Source: an uncultured Eubacteriales bacterium (GTDB lineage Bacteria; Bacillota; Clostridia; Oscillospirales; Oscillospiraceae). From it: DNA of 64,000 nucleotides. Below the pieces are notes generated by a model. It was given only the letters and a program-made list of their open reading frames with translations. It made no database searches and was not told the DNA's origin. The translations under genes and the position numbers were made by a program. The stretch's first letter is position 1, and every line of letters starts with the position of its first letter. Where the stretch lies: positions 1-64,000 of the forward strand of contig UQXI01000007.1 of NCBI GenBank assembly GCA_900544975.1, written 5' to 3'. Of the stretch, positions 1-7,700 are shown one piece after another.

Positions 1-193
1 CGTGGGAACCGGAATGGGAACCGCCTCCGGCTCTGGTTCCGGCTCCGGGACGGGAGCCGGCATGGGAACTACCTCCGCCTCTGGTTCCGGCTCCGGGACG
101 GGAACCGGTTCCGGCGTGGGGATTGGCTCCGGTTCCGGCGTGGGAACCGGAATGGGAACCGCCTCCGGCTCTGGTTCCGGCTCCGGGACGGGA
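1..193. repeat. Direct repeat, 138-bp period, coding for the Pro-Glu tail
   Basis: Bases 1-55 and 139-193 are identical and in the same orientation, and the sequence between is built of the same short motifs (gggaaccgg, ggttccgg, ctccggg). The period of 138 bp is exactly 46 codons, so copy number can change without breaking the frame. It continues left of the window. Confidence 0.7.
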
Positions 194-546
194 ACCGGTT
201 CCGGCGTGGGGACTGGCTCCGGCTCTGGTTCCGGCTCCGGGATGGGAGCCGGTTCCGGGGCGGGGACCGGCTTGGGGCGGGAATCCAGAAGCTCCAGGCG
301 GAACTCGTCCACCTGGGGCAGCCGTTTGGCTGGGATTCCCTTACGTAATTGCAAAATGCCTTCCTCCGGCGCGGGAATGCCCAGGGAAACATCTCCCCCC
401 GCGCTGCGCAGTACCAGTCTTAAAATCCTGCCGTCCGCCGGACCGCAGCGGCAGTCAAACCGCAGATACAGACCCTGCCGGGCCACTGTGCATGTACCCA
501 CCTGACGCCCGTCTTCGTGGACAGGCCAAATTCCTTCCAAACTCAT
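1..546 (-). CDS. Hypothetical protein with Pro-Glu-rich repeat tail (partial, runs off window)
   Basis: The reading frame opens with ATG at 546 and stays open to the window edge, so the C-terminus is missing. The first 95 or so residues form a compact, Cys-containing domain beginning MSLEGIWPVHEDGRQVG that I do not recognise. After it comes a long low-complexity tail of alternating Pro and Glu with Val/Ile/Ala (PEPEPEP, PVPTPEP). The DNA of the tail is internally repeated: 1-55 and 139-193 read identically. A GGGAGGTG ribosome binding site lies 5 U residues before ATG but is buried in a hairpin (547-585). The gene is last in the visible nnrD-lipoprotein-alr-mazF series. A Pro-Glu tail is typical of an extended wall- or periplasm-spanning spacer, yet no N-terminal signal peptide is visible. 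Function unknown. Confidence 0.7.
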   Translation of the reverse strand, partial: MSLEGIWPVHEDGRQVGTCTVARQGLYLRFDCRCGPADGRILRLVLRSAGGDVSLGIPAPEEGILQLRKGIPAKRLPQVDEFRLELLDSRPKPVPAPEPAPIPEPEPEPEPVPTPEPVPVPEPEPEPEAVPIPVPTPEPEPIPTPEPVPVPEPEPEAEVVPMPAPVPEPEPEPEAVPIPVPT

Positions 547-585
547 AAAAAGCACCTCCCCCGCCATGATATGCCGGGGAGGTGC
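547..585 (-). terminator. Terminator-like hairpin that also covers the next gene's ribosome binding site
   Basis: On the minus strand, after the mazF stop, a GC-rich inverted repeat (arms about 552-567 and 571-585) is followed by five T residues and then directly by the ATG at 546. The 3' arm contains GGGGGAGGTG, the only good ribosome binding site for the downstream gene. The same hairpin could terminate mazF readthrough and occlude translation of any transcript that passes it. Confidence 0.65.
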
Positions 586-596
586 GATTTATGCCC

Positions 597-953
597 TTAA
601 TAGCCGTGGAGGCCAAAGCTGACCGCAATGGCGTCATCCACCTGGTTCATCTGCGTCTCGTCCAGCCGACCCATGTGCTCCCGCAGGCGGCGCTTGTCGA
701 TGGTCCGGATCTGCTCCAGGAGGATCACCGAGTCCTTGGTCAGGCCCACACTGTTTCCAGCGATGTTGATGTGGGTAGGCAGGCGGGCCTTACCGGTCTG
801 GCTGGTAATGGCGGCAGCAATGACCGTGGGCGAGTGCTTGTTGCCCACGTCATTTTGTACAATGAGCACCGGGCGGGTACCCCCCTGCTCGCTGCCCACC
901 ACCGGGCTCAGGTCTGCGTAAAAGATATCGCCCCGTTTAACATTGGAATCCAT
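597..953 (-). CDS. mazF: MazF/PemK-type endoribonuclease toxin (EndoA family)
   Basis: The 118-residue product has the family layout: VKRGDIFYADLSPVVGSEQG at the N-terminus, then GGTRPVLIVQND, and the central VIAAAITSQ strand. MazF proteins of Firmicutes (EndoA/NdoA) cleave mRNA at short motifs. A GTG lies in frame at 962, but the ATG at 953 is preferred because GGAG stands 10 bases upstream of it and it gives the normal family length. The gene lies about 170 bp downstream of alr, as ndoA does in Bacillus subtilis, but no antitoxin frame (EndoAI, a small ribbon-helix-helix protein) is visible between alr and mazF or just downstream. The conserved position supports a chromosomal housekeeping toxin rather than a mobile one. 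Confidence 0.9.
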   Translation of the reverse strand: MDSNVKRGDIFYADLSPVVGSEQGGTRPVLIVQNDVGNKHSPTVIAAAITSQTGKARLPTHINIAGNSVGLTKDSVILLEQIRTIDKRRLREHMGRLDETQMNQVDDAIAVSFGLHGY

Positions 954-1125
954 TGGCTTCACGCTCCGTGAGAAATCATTCCCGCGTCACCCAACTCTCT
1001 CTCTATGTAACGCGGCTCTGACTCTATTGTCCCACGCAGACGCCGGATTTATACCGGGTTCCGCTTCCGAATTATCCTATGCTCCACCGGGGGAAAGTTG
1101 CGTAAAGCCCATAAAAAACAGGGAA

Positions 1126-2301
1126 TCAGACAATATACTGCAAAATCTCTGTCCGCTTTTTCCCATCCAGGTAAATTCGGGGAATCCGCTTGCTGATGGA
1201 GCACAAGATTTCATAGGGAATGGTGCCCAACTGAGCCGCCAGGCCGCAGGCACTGGGGGCTCCATTGCCTCCCGTCCCCAAAACCGTCACCAGGTCGCCC
1301 TCCCTGGCCTCTGGCACCTCTGTCACATCCACCATACACATATCCATGCAGATCCGGCCCACCACAGGCACCTGCTTTCCCCGCAGGAGAAAGCTGACCC
1401 GGCCCGACAGCTGCCGGGACAGACCGTCGGCATAGCCGATGGACACCACCGCCAAAACCTTGGGCGTAGGGGTGATATATGTCCGCCCATAGCTCACCGG
1501 CACCCCGGCGGGGTAAGCGCGAATCTGAGAAATGGTGGTCTGCAAGGTGAGTAAGGGCCGCAGGGGCAGCCGCCCCGCCAGATCTTGGGAGGGTGCAATG
1601 CCATAAGTCGCCACACCGGGACGCACCATGTCCATGGCAAACTCCGGATAGGCGATGGTGGCCCCGCTGTTGCAGCAGTGGCAGATCTCAGGCCGCACGC
1701 CAGCCGCTTCCATGCCATCCACAAACTGCTGGAACAGGTGAAACTGACCCCGGGTAAAGGCCTCATCGGAGGGATTCAAGGAGTCAGCCACCGGGAAATG
1801 GGTGAACATCCCCTCCACCTGCAAATGGGGCATCCGGGTCACAGCAAGCAGCTCCTCCAGCGCCTGCTCCCCCTCCTGGCAGAAAAACCCCAGGCGAGCC
1901 ATGCCCGTATCCAGCTTCAGATGGACCCGCAGCCGGGATCTGGCCCCCAGCAGACGGGTCTCCAGCTCCCGGGCATAGGCCAGGCTGTGAACCTCCTGGC
2001 GCAGATCCATCTCCGCCAGCTCCCGGGCATACTGGGGCGGGGTGTACCCCAAAATGAGGATCGGACGCCGCACCTCCGCCCGGCGCAGCTGCACCGCCTC
2101 CTCCAAATTGGACACCGCCAGGAACTCCGCCCCCAGCTCCTCCAAATGATGGCTCACGGGAACTGCGCCGTGTCCATAGGCGTCTGCCTTCACCACACCC
2201 AAAAAGCGGCAGGCCGCAGGCACCTGGCGCCGCAGGACTGTATAGTTGTGGGCCAGGTTGTCCAGAGATACGTCGGCCCAGGTACGCTTCAGTAACTTCA
2301 T
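1126..2301 (-). CDS. alr: Alanine racemase
   Basis: This PLP enzyme interconverts L- and D-alanine for peptidoglycan. The PLP lysine sits in VVKADAYGHG near residue 38, and the C-terminal active-site segment VSIGYADGLSRQL carries the catalytic tyrosine; RICMDMCMVDVT is also typical. Length (391 residues) is normal. Two starts compete: ATG at 2313, which overlaps the stop of the upstream lipoprotein gene (TAATG, allowing re-initiation), and ATG at 2301, which has GGAG 6 bases upstream and better matches the family N-terminus (MKLLKRTWADVSLDNL). I chose 2301. The gene is tightly coupled to the lipoprotein gene before it and is followed by mazF, as in Bacillus. Confidence 0.96.
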   Translation of the reverse strand: MKLLKRTWADVSLDNLAHNYTVLRRQVPAACRFLGVVKADAYGHGAVPVSHHLEELGAEFLAVSNLEEAVQLRRAEVRRPILILGYTPPQYARELAEMDLRQEVHSLAYARELETRLLGARSRLRVHLKLDTGMARLGFFCQEGEQALEELLAVTRMPHLQVEGMFTHFPVADSLNPSDEAFTRGQFHLFQQFVDGMEAAGVRPEICHCCNSGATIAYPEFAMDMVRPGVATYGIAPSQDLAGRLPLRPLLTLQTTISQIRAYPAGVPVSYGRTYITPTPKVLAVVSIGYADGLSRQLSGRVSFLLRGKQVPVVGRICMDMCMVDVTEVPEAREGDLVTVLGTGGNGAPSACGLAAQLGTIPYEILCSISKRIPRIYLDGKKRTEILQYIV

Positions 2302-2312
2302 AGTTTGCTCCA

Positions 2313-2891
2313 TTAAGTATGATATTGAAACTCCGAAATGGATATGGTCAGAATTCTCTGCCCATTATAACACACCTCGGACCAAATGGGTATCCCCTTT
2401 TCCCGGTCCAGCCAGGTGTCCACCGTCAGGGGATTCTCCTCAAAAGAGGTATCCACCGTCATCCGCAGGCCGTTCTCCTCCTGGCCCACGCTGGTGATAT
2501 AGCCGGTGCGCCAGCTCTCGGCCACCACGTAGGGGGCGGTCGCCGGGCTCACCTTTCCGTCTGCCAAAAGGCCAAAGGCCAGAGCCGTCTCGTCGAAGGT
2601 CAGCTTTCCCCCGTCAGACCGGACCGTACCGGCGATCCCGGCAATGGTCTCTGGCGCAGTCAGGGAAAACGAGAGGGCCCCCGTGTCGTCTGTGGTGCAG
2701 GCGGCAGAAAACGTATGTACCTCATCGCCATAATCCGCCGTAATCTCCCCCATAAAGGAGCAGCCACCCGCCCCCACCAGCGCCGCCCGGAAGGCCAGGG
2801 CCTCGTCCATGCGGCTTTCCTCCGGCCCAGCGCAGCCCCACAGCACCACCGTCAGCGCCAGGAACAGTATCAACATCTTCCATTTCCCCAT
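2313..2891 (-). CDS. Small lipoprotein in the YdcC position (possible LolA-like fold)
   Basis: The 192-residue product starts MGKWKMLILFLALTVVLWGC, a lipoprotein signal peptide with a lipobox ending at Cys20, so it should be anchored on the outer face of the membrane. The mature part alternates short polar and aliphatic segments (GGKLTFDETALAFGLLADGK, DTWLDREKGIPIWSEV), suggesting a beta-rich domain. The start at 2891 is fixed by GGAGGAGG upstream; an in-frame ATG at 2915 has no such site. In Bacillus the gene just upstream of alr is ydcC, a LolA-like sporulation lipoprotein, so this may be a divergent counterpart. That assignment rests on position, lipobox and general strand pattern, not on recognised sequence similarity. 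Confidence 0.7.
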   Translation of the reverse strand: MGKWKMLILFLALTVVLWGCAGPEESRMDEALAFRAALVGAGGCSFMGEITADYGDEVHTFSAACTTDDTGALSFSLTAPETIAGIAGTVRSDGGKLTFDETALAFGLLADGKVSPATAPYVVAESWRTGYITSVGQEENGLRMTVDTSFEENPLTVDTWLDREKGIPIWSEVCYNGQRILTISISEFQYHT

Positions 2892-3097
2892 GTATATGCC
2901 TCCTCCCCAGGCCAAACCCCTGGCTCAGCCTGTCCTCTCACGCGTTATATCTCTATGCCTGGAGGGTTGGGAATATGCAGATCATGGGCTATGATCCGGA
3001 GGTAGCGCAGACATGCTCCCATGTAAAAAATCTAACTTGCAGTACGCAGCGCCTTGGAGCCCCGGCGGGACCGGATTCCGCCTTCCGGGGGAACCTC

Positions 3098-3946
3098 TCA
3101 CTTCAAAAAACGGGGCAGGGCTTCTATCATATCCGAAGGGGTGAGGCCATACTGGCCCCGGGCTGCGGCACAGTGGTCTCCCGCCGCCCCATGGATCCAG
3201 GCGGCACAGGCGGCGGCCTCCAGCGGCGGCAGGCCCTGTCCCAAAAGGGAAACCAGGAGCCCCGCCAGTACATCGCCGCTGCCGCCTGTGGCCATGCCGG
3301 GATTGCCGGTATGGTTTTCATATCCCCGGGTTCCGTCGGTCACCACCGTCCGGTGACCCTTCAGGAGCACCACCGCCCCCAAGCTCCGAGCCAGGGCCCC
3401 TGCGGAGGCCATCCGGTCCGGCCCCACAGCGCCTCCCAGGCGGCGGAACTCTCCATCGTGGGGCGTGAGCACCGTGGGAGCCTGCCGCACATTCCACACA
3501 TCCGTCGTTCCCTCCAGCACATTCAGCCCATCGGCGTCCAGAACCACCGGGCACCGGGCCTCTTGCAGCACCGCTTCCACCACCGCCCGAACCCCAGGCG
3601 ACCGGCCCAGTCCCGGACCCACCAGACAGGCATCGCAGTCCTGTAACCGGCGTATAACCTCCGGAACCGCCGCCGGAGACAGGCCGCCTCCTTCTGCAGC
3701 CAGGGGAAACACCACCGGCTCGTCCAGCTTCACCGCCTCAATGGCATAGATGGGCTCCGGTACCCCCAGGAACACCAGCCCCGCTCCGGACCGAACCGCC
3801 GCCCGGGCGGCCAAAGCCGCCGCCCCGGTATACCCCACGCTGCCACACAGGAGCAGGAGCTTTCCGAAGTCTCCCTTGTGCCCCCATGGGTCCCGGTCTG
3901 GCAGCCAGCTGGCCACCGCGCCCCGGTCCAAAATTTCCACCTTCAT
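3098..3946 (-). CDS. nnrD: ADP-dependent (S)-NAD(P)H-hydrate dehydratase
   Basis: The enzyme repairs hydrated NADH/NADPH using ADP. The 282-residue product has family hallmarks: GHKGDFGKLLLLCGSVGYTGA, VVLDADGLNVL, TVLTPHDGEFRRL, VVLLKGHRTVVTDG, and the catalytic segment NPGMATGGSGDVLAGLL. The start at 3946 has AAGGAGGG about 8 bases upstream; a longer in-frame extension upstream runs through the promoter and a repeat and is not credible. The N-terminal epimerase (NnrE/YjeF_N) half often fused in other bacteria is absent here, so an epimerase, if present, must lie elsewhere. First gene of the nnrD-lipoprotein-alr-mazF group. Confidence 0.93.
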   Translation of the reverse strand: MKVEILDRGAVASWLPDRDPWGHKGDFGKLLLLCGSVGYTGAAALAARAAVRSGAGLVFLGVPEPIYAIEAVKLDEPVVFPLAAEGGGLSPAAVPEVIRRLQDCDACLVGPGLGRSPGVRAVVEAVLQEARCPVVLDADGLNVLEGTTDVWNVRQAPTVLTPHDGEFRRLGGAVGPDRMASAGALARSLGAVVLLKGHRTVVTDGTRGYENHTGNPGMATGGSGDVLAGLLVSLLGQGLPPLEAAACAAWIHGAAGDHCAAARGQYGLTPSDMIEALPRFLK

Positions 3947-3971
3947 GGCCTGCCCTCCTTGATTTTTGTCT

Positions 3972-4000
3972 ATGATATCTCCCCAGCCCATCAATTGCAA
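3972..4000 (-). promoter_or_regulatory. Sigma-A-type promoter of nnrD
   Basis: Read on the minus strand: TTGCAA, a 17-base spacer, then TATCAT, about 26 bases before the nnrD start codon. The same promoter is present in a duplicated copy at 14439-14467. Confidence 0.65.
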
Positions 4001-4083
4001 GGCAAAAAGCAGCGAAAAAGTAGGCAAAACCTGCGCTCCCCACCCGAGCCACCATGGAACCAATCTGAACACCTGGACAATTA

Positions 4084-4169
4084 CGTAGAAAACGGTCTTG
4101 ACCGTTCCGCCTTGTAGGGGGTGGACGTCTAAGCCGATGCAAACGGAGCGGTCAAGACCGCTCCCTACG
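4084..4169. repeat. Palindromic dispersed element (86 bp) inside a duplicated intergenic region
   Basis: The element is bounded by CGTAG and CTACG and each half contains a small palindrome (CGGTCTTGACCG on the left, CGGTCAAGACCG on the right), so the whole can fold on itself. Its right 26 bases (4144-4169) occur exactly at 34143-34168. It lies in about 160 bp (4040-4202) that are absent from the paralogous copy of this region at 14411-14520, which suggests insertion. The rest of the 3947-4298 interval holds the nnrD promoter and a terminator; I see no gene in it. Confidence 0.65.
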
Positions 4170-4208
4170 CACTCGTGATCCCCCGAGTCGCAGACAACAT
4201 GCCACAAA

Positions 4209-4253
4209 CCCCCATAAGAAGCAGCTTCCTGTTTTTGCCGCTTCCTATGGGGG
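4209..4253 (-). terminator. Intrinsic-type hairpin after the first subtilase gene
   Basis: Imperfect inverted repeat (CCCCCATA...TATGGGGG arms with GAAGCGGC/GCAGCTTC inside) beginning about 45 bases after the protease stop codon; the loop is A/T-rich and the T tract is weak. A copy with one base difference lies at 14521-14565. Confidence 0.55.
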
Positions 4254-4734
4254 TTGCTTCATCCTTTGGCTAGGCGGGGATCAGCCGCCGGTTTATGATT
4301 AGAAGTTCTGATCCAGAATGGTCAGGAGCTTGGCCATCTGGGCACGGGTGAGCGTTTTGCCGGGACGGAGGGTGCCGTCTCCATAGCCTTCGAAGAATCC
4401 TTCTGCAACCGCCCAGCTCATAGCAGTCTTCGCATAAGAATGGACTGCTTCCCCGTCTATATAGGCCTTCAGGTCTGCGCCCTGAATCGGTTCCTGTTTC
4501 AGGTACAGGGTGACATACCGGTATAGGAACGTGGCCGCCTGCTCCCGCGTGACGGTTCCCTCGGGGGCAAAGATGGTGGTGGTCATACCCTGCACAATGC
4601 CCAGATCTTCCGCCCAAGCCACAGCATCGGTATAGTAACGTCCCTCCTTCACATCGGTGAAGGTCGCAGGCTCGGTCACTTCCGGCGTGCCTGCCAGGCG
4701 GTACAGCGTGGTCACCAGCTGGCCCCGGGTGAGG
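4227..4734. repeat. 508-bp stretch identical to 14539-15046
   Basis: From inside the terminator through the stop codon and the last 145 or so codons of the first subtilase gene, the sequence reads base-for-base the same as 14539-15046, offset by 10312. It covers SLH repeats 2 and 3 and the end of SLH repeat 1. Identity stops abruptly at 4734, where the two proteins diverge (EGNLTRG against NGALTRG). This points to recent gene conversion or duplication. Confidence 0.9.
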
Positions 4735-7700
4735 TTCCCCTCCGGGGCGAAATGGGTCTTGTCCATGCCGTTCATCAGCTCATGGGCAATGACATAATCG
4801 GTATACTCGTGATACCACTGCGCTGTATTCAGGTCCACAAACGCCTTGCTGGGGCAATGGGCGGGAATGGTCTGGCCCTGTTTCACAACTTCGCCGCAAA
4901 CCGTACAGACCTCATCGCCGGTGTAACCATCTTCGGTGCAGGTGGCTTCCCTGGCGTTCCGCAGTTCGGTTTCCCCATGGCCCAGAGGCGCAGTGAAATG
5001 ATCGTGGTACTCATAGCCGCAGACCGTACAGACATACTCGTCGCAACCGGAGGTGGTGCAGGTGGGGGCAACGACCGTCTTTTCGTACTGGTGGCCCTTG
5101 GCGGAAATGTTCTCCTCCTTGGTCTCGCCGCAGACGGTACAGGTGTGCAGCATCACGCCCTCTTCGGCGCAACCAGGCTCCACCTTGACGACGCCCTCGT
5201 CCCAGCTGTGGCCGGTGGCGGGAACGACCTCTCCCCGCTTTACAATCTCGCCGCAGACGGTGCAGACCTCGTCGCCGGTGTAACCATCTTCCGTGCAGGT
5301 GGCTTCCTTGGCATTCCGGAGCTCGGTCTTGTGGCCCAGAGCGGGAACAATGGTATCCCGGTAACTCAGGCCGCAGCGGCTGCAGTCGTGCTGGGTGTAG
5401 CCCTCTGCTGTGCAAGTGGGCTCCACAACCTTGCTTGTCAAATCGTGTCCCAGCGCCTTCATGACTTCGGTATAGGAGTCATCGCATTCTGCACAGGTCC
5501 AAACCTCATAGCCGTCGCTCTCACAAGTAGCGGCCTTGGAATCTGTAAGCTGATAGTTGTGCACATGGGCATTGACAAATGTCAGGCCGCTGTAGCTGTC
5601 TGTATACCGATAAGCGCCCTGCTGGGTCATCTCGCCAATGTAATCCACCACAGCCAACTCGCTGGTTTTGGGGTTCACGGTGTACATGCGGTAGAAATTG
5701 CCGTTGCTCGTAAACAAGTGGTAGATGAGACCGGTGAGACTGTCGTAATACAGATCATGGCGACCGTCATCATCGCCGTAGGCGTTCATGGTTCTACCGG
5801 AAATGATGCTGGTGATGGTACCGGCTACCGGGTCCAGGGCATAATAGTATTGCTCGAAGGTTTCATAGAAGTAGATGACCCCATCATCGCCCACCGTCAG
5901 AGCGTTGACGAAATTGTGATGGTTAAACGTGTACAGCGGCTCCAGAACACCAGTTTCCAGATTTACAATGTAAATGGCAGAGCCGTTGGTGAACTCCTGC
6001 ACCTGGCCGTAGCTGTTGAAGCCATAGCGGGTGCCCAGGGCCACCAGGCGGTCGTTGGCCTTGTCATAGGCCAGGTCACGTACCACAAACTCTGTCACAC
6101 CCTGATCCGGAAGCAGCTTGACATGGGTCATAACCGTCTCGGCATCGGCAATGACTGTGCGTTGGAAAGTCTCGGTATCCAGAGAGAAGAAATTGTTCTC
6201 CTCATCGAAGCCATAAACCACATCATCGATGGAGGCGATGGCGGTGGGGATGGACTCCTCAACCCCCTCAGTCAGGTTGGTGACCTGGGTCACATCACTT
6301 CGGCTGATGTGGGCCCACCCCTGATCCGTCACATTGTAGGTCAGGAAGCTGGCATCGGCATGGAGGACAGAAACCACGCAGGTGCGCTCTATGGTGCGGG
6401 AACCATCGGTGACAGAAGCTGTGATGTTGGCAACGCCCATAGAAACAGCGGTGATGACGCCGTTCTCGTCCACCGTGGCAACCTTTTCGTTGGAGGAAGA
6501 CCAGGTGACCCGATCTGTCAGGGGCATGGGCAGAGCCACAGCAGTCAGGGCCTGGGTGGCGCCTTCCGTCAAAATGACCTTCTCCGCACTGAGGAACAGG
6601 TTTTTCAGCGCATAGGTCACCGGCTCTTGGGGAACATGTTCGGACATGGTGAATAGGCCCATAACCTCCAGCATCTCCCCACCGGGACCAATGGTACCCA
6701 AGGAAGTGGACTCGCCAGTTTTGGGATCCAACAATCCGAGAGTGCCGTAGTTCGTCCAGTAGATGATGTCATTTTCGTAGTCGTAAGACATAGAGCCCAC
6801 GCCGAAGGAGAAATAGCCGCTCTCAGTTAGCAGCTCGCAGGTTTCCGCTCCGGGGTCAATGACATAGATGCTGCTGGTGCCAAGCTCGGCGGCGTACAGC
6901 TTTCCATCGGGGCCTGCAGTCACGCTCATGAATGTCTGCTCGGTCTCCATAATCTTGGTCAACAAACCGGTCTTCAAGTCCACAATATACACCGCCTCAC
7001 CGCCCGTGGGGCCGCCCACAGCGAAAGCCGTGGAAGTGGTGTAATCATACGTCATGTCGTGGAGATCGGGGAATCCGGCGGGCATGCTCAGGACCTGCTC
7101 TGCCACAAAGGTTTTGGGATCCAGGACGTAGAAGTTCCACATACTGTCGCTCCACTCCGTGGGATCGATGCCATAGGCGTAGACCTTTCCATCATAGGAT
7201 TCCTGGGCGTAGATCATATCGCTGGATCTAGCCAGTAGCTCCGGCTCTCTGGAATTTGCAGTGGGAATCTTGATCCAGCTGGAATTATTGGCTAGGAAGC
7301 CATAGACCTCCGATGCAGCTTGAATGACCTCAACTTCCATACTGACGCTCCAGGTATTCTTGCTGACCTGGTCCGTCACCGCGCAGGTAATGGTGGTCTT
7401 GCCGGGGCTCAGGGCTTCTACCAACCCATTCCCATTCACGGCAGCCACATTGGGATCTGCGCTGGCCCATTCCATGGTATAGCCGTTGGCGTTGGCGGGC
7501 GCAATGGACAGTTGAGGGATGAACGCACATCCGACCACGGTCTGCTTGCTGGAAAGGCTCATGGAAACCTCCTCAACCGCCACAGGAGCTAGCGCAGGGA
7601 TGTTTTCTGGAATGGTATACATCCCCACAAACTCAAAGGTGCCCGTGCCGGTGGGATCCCCTACAGGAACAATATAGGGGGTCTGTGCATTGTGGCCGAT

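Noticed and set aside
3947..4207. N-terminal extension of NnrD with a hydrophobic segment
   Set aside because: The in-frame extension runs through the promoter and a palindromic element, and the internal ATG at 3946 has the proper ribosome binding site and family start.
4752..6656. Long plus-strand frames opposite the giant proteases (also 15094-17655 and 20767-22818)
   Set aside because: They are antisense to clearly coding sequence with signal peptide, catalytic and SLH motifs; they lack ribosome binding sites and read as His/Gly/Val-rich shadows due to high GC.
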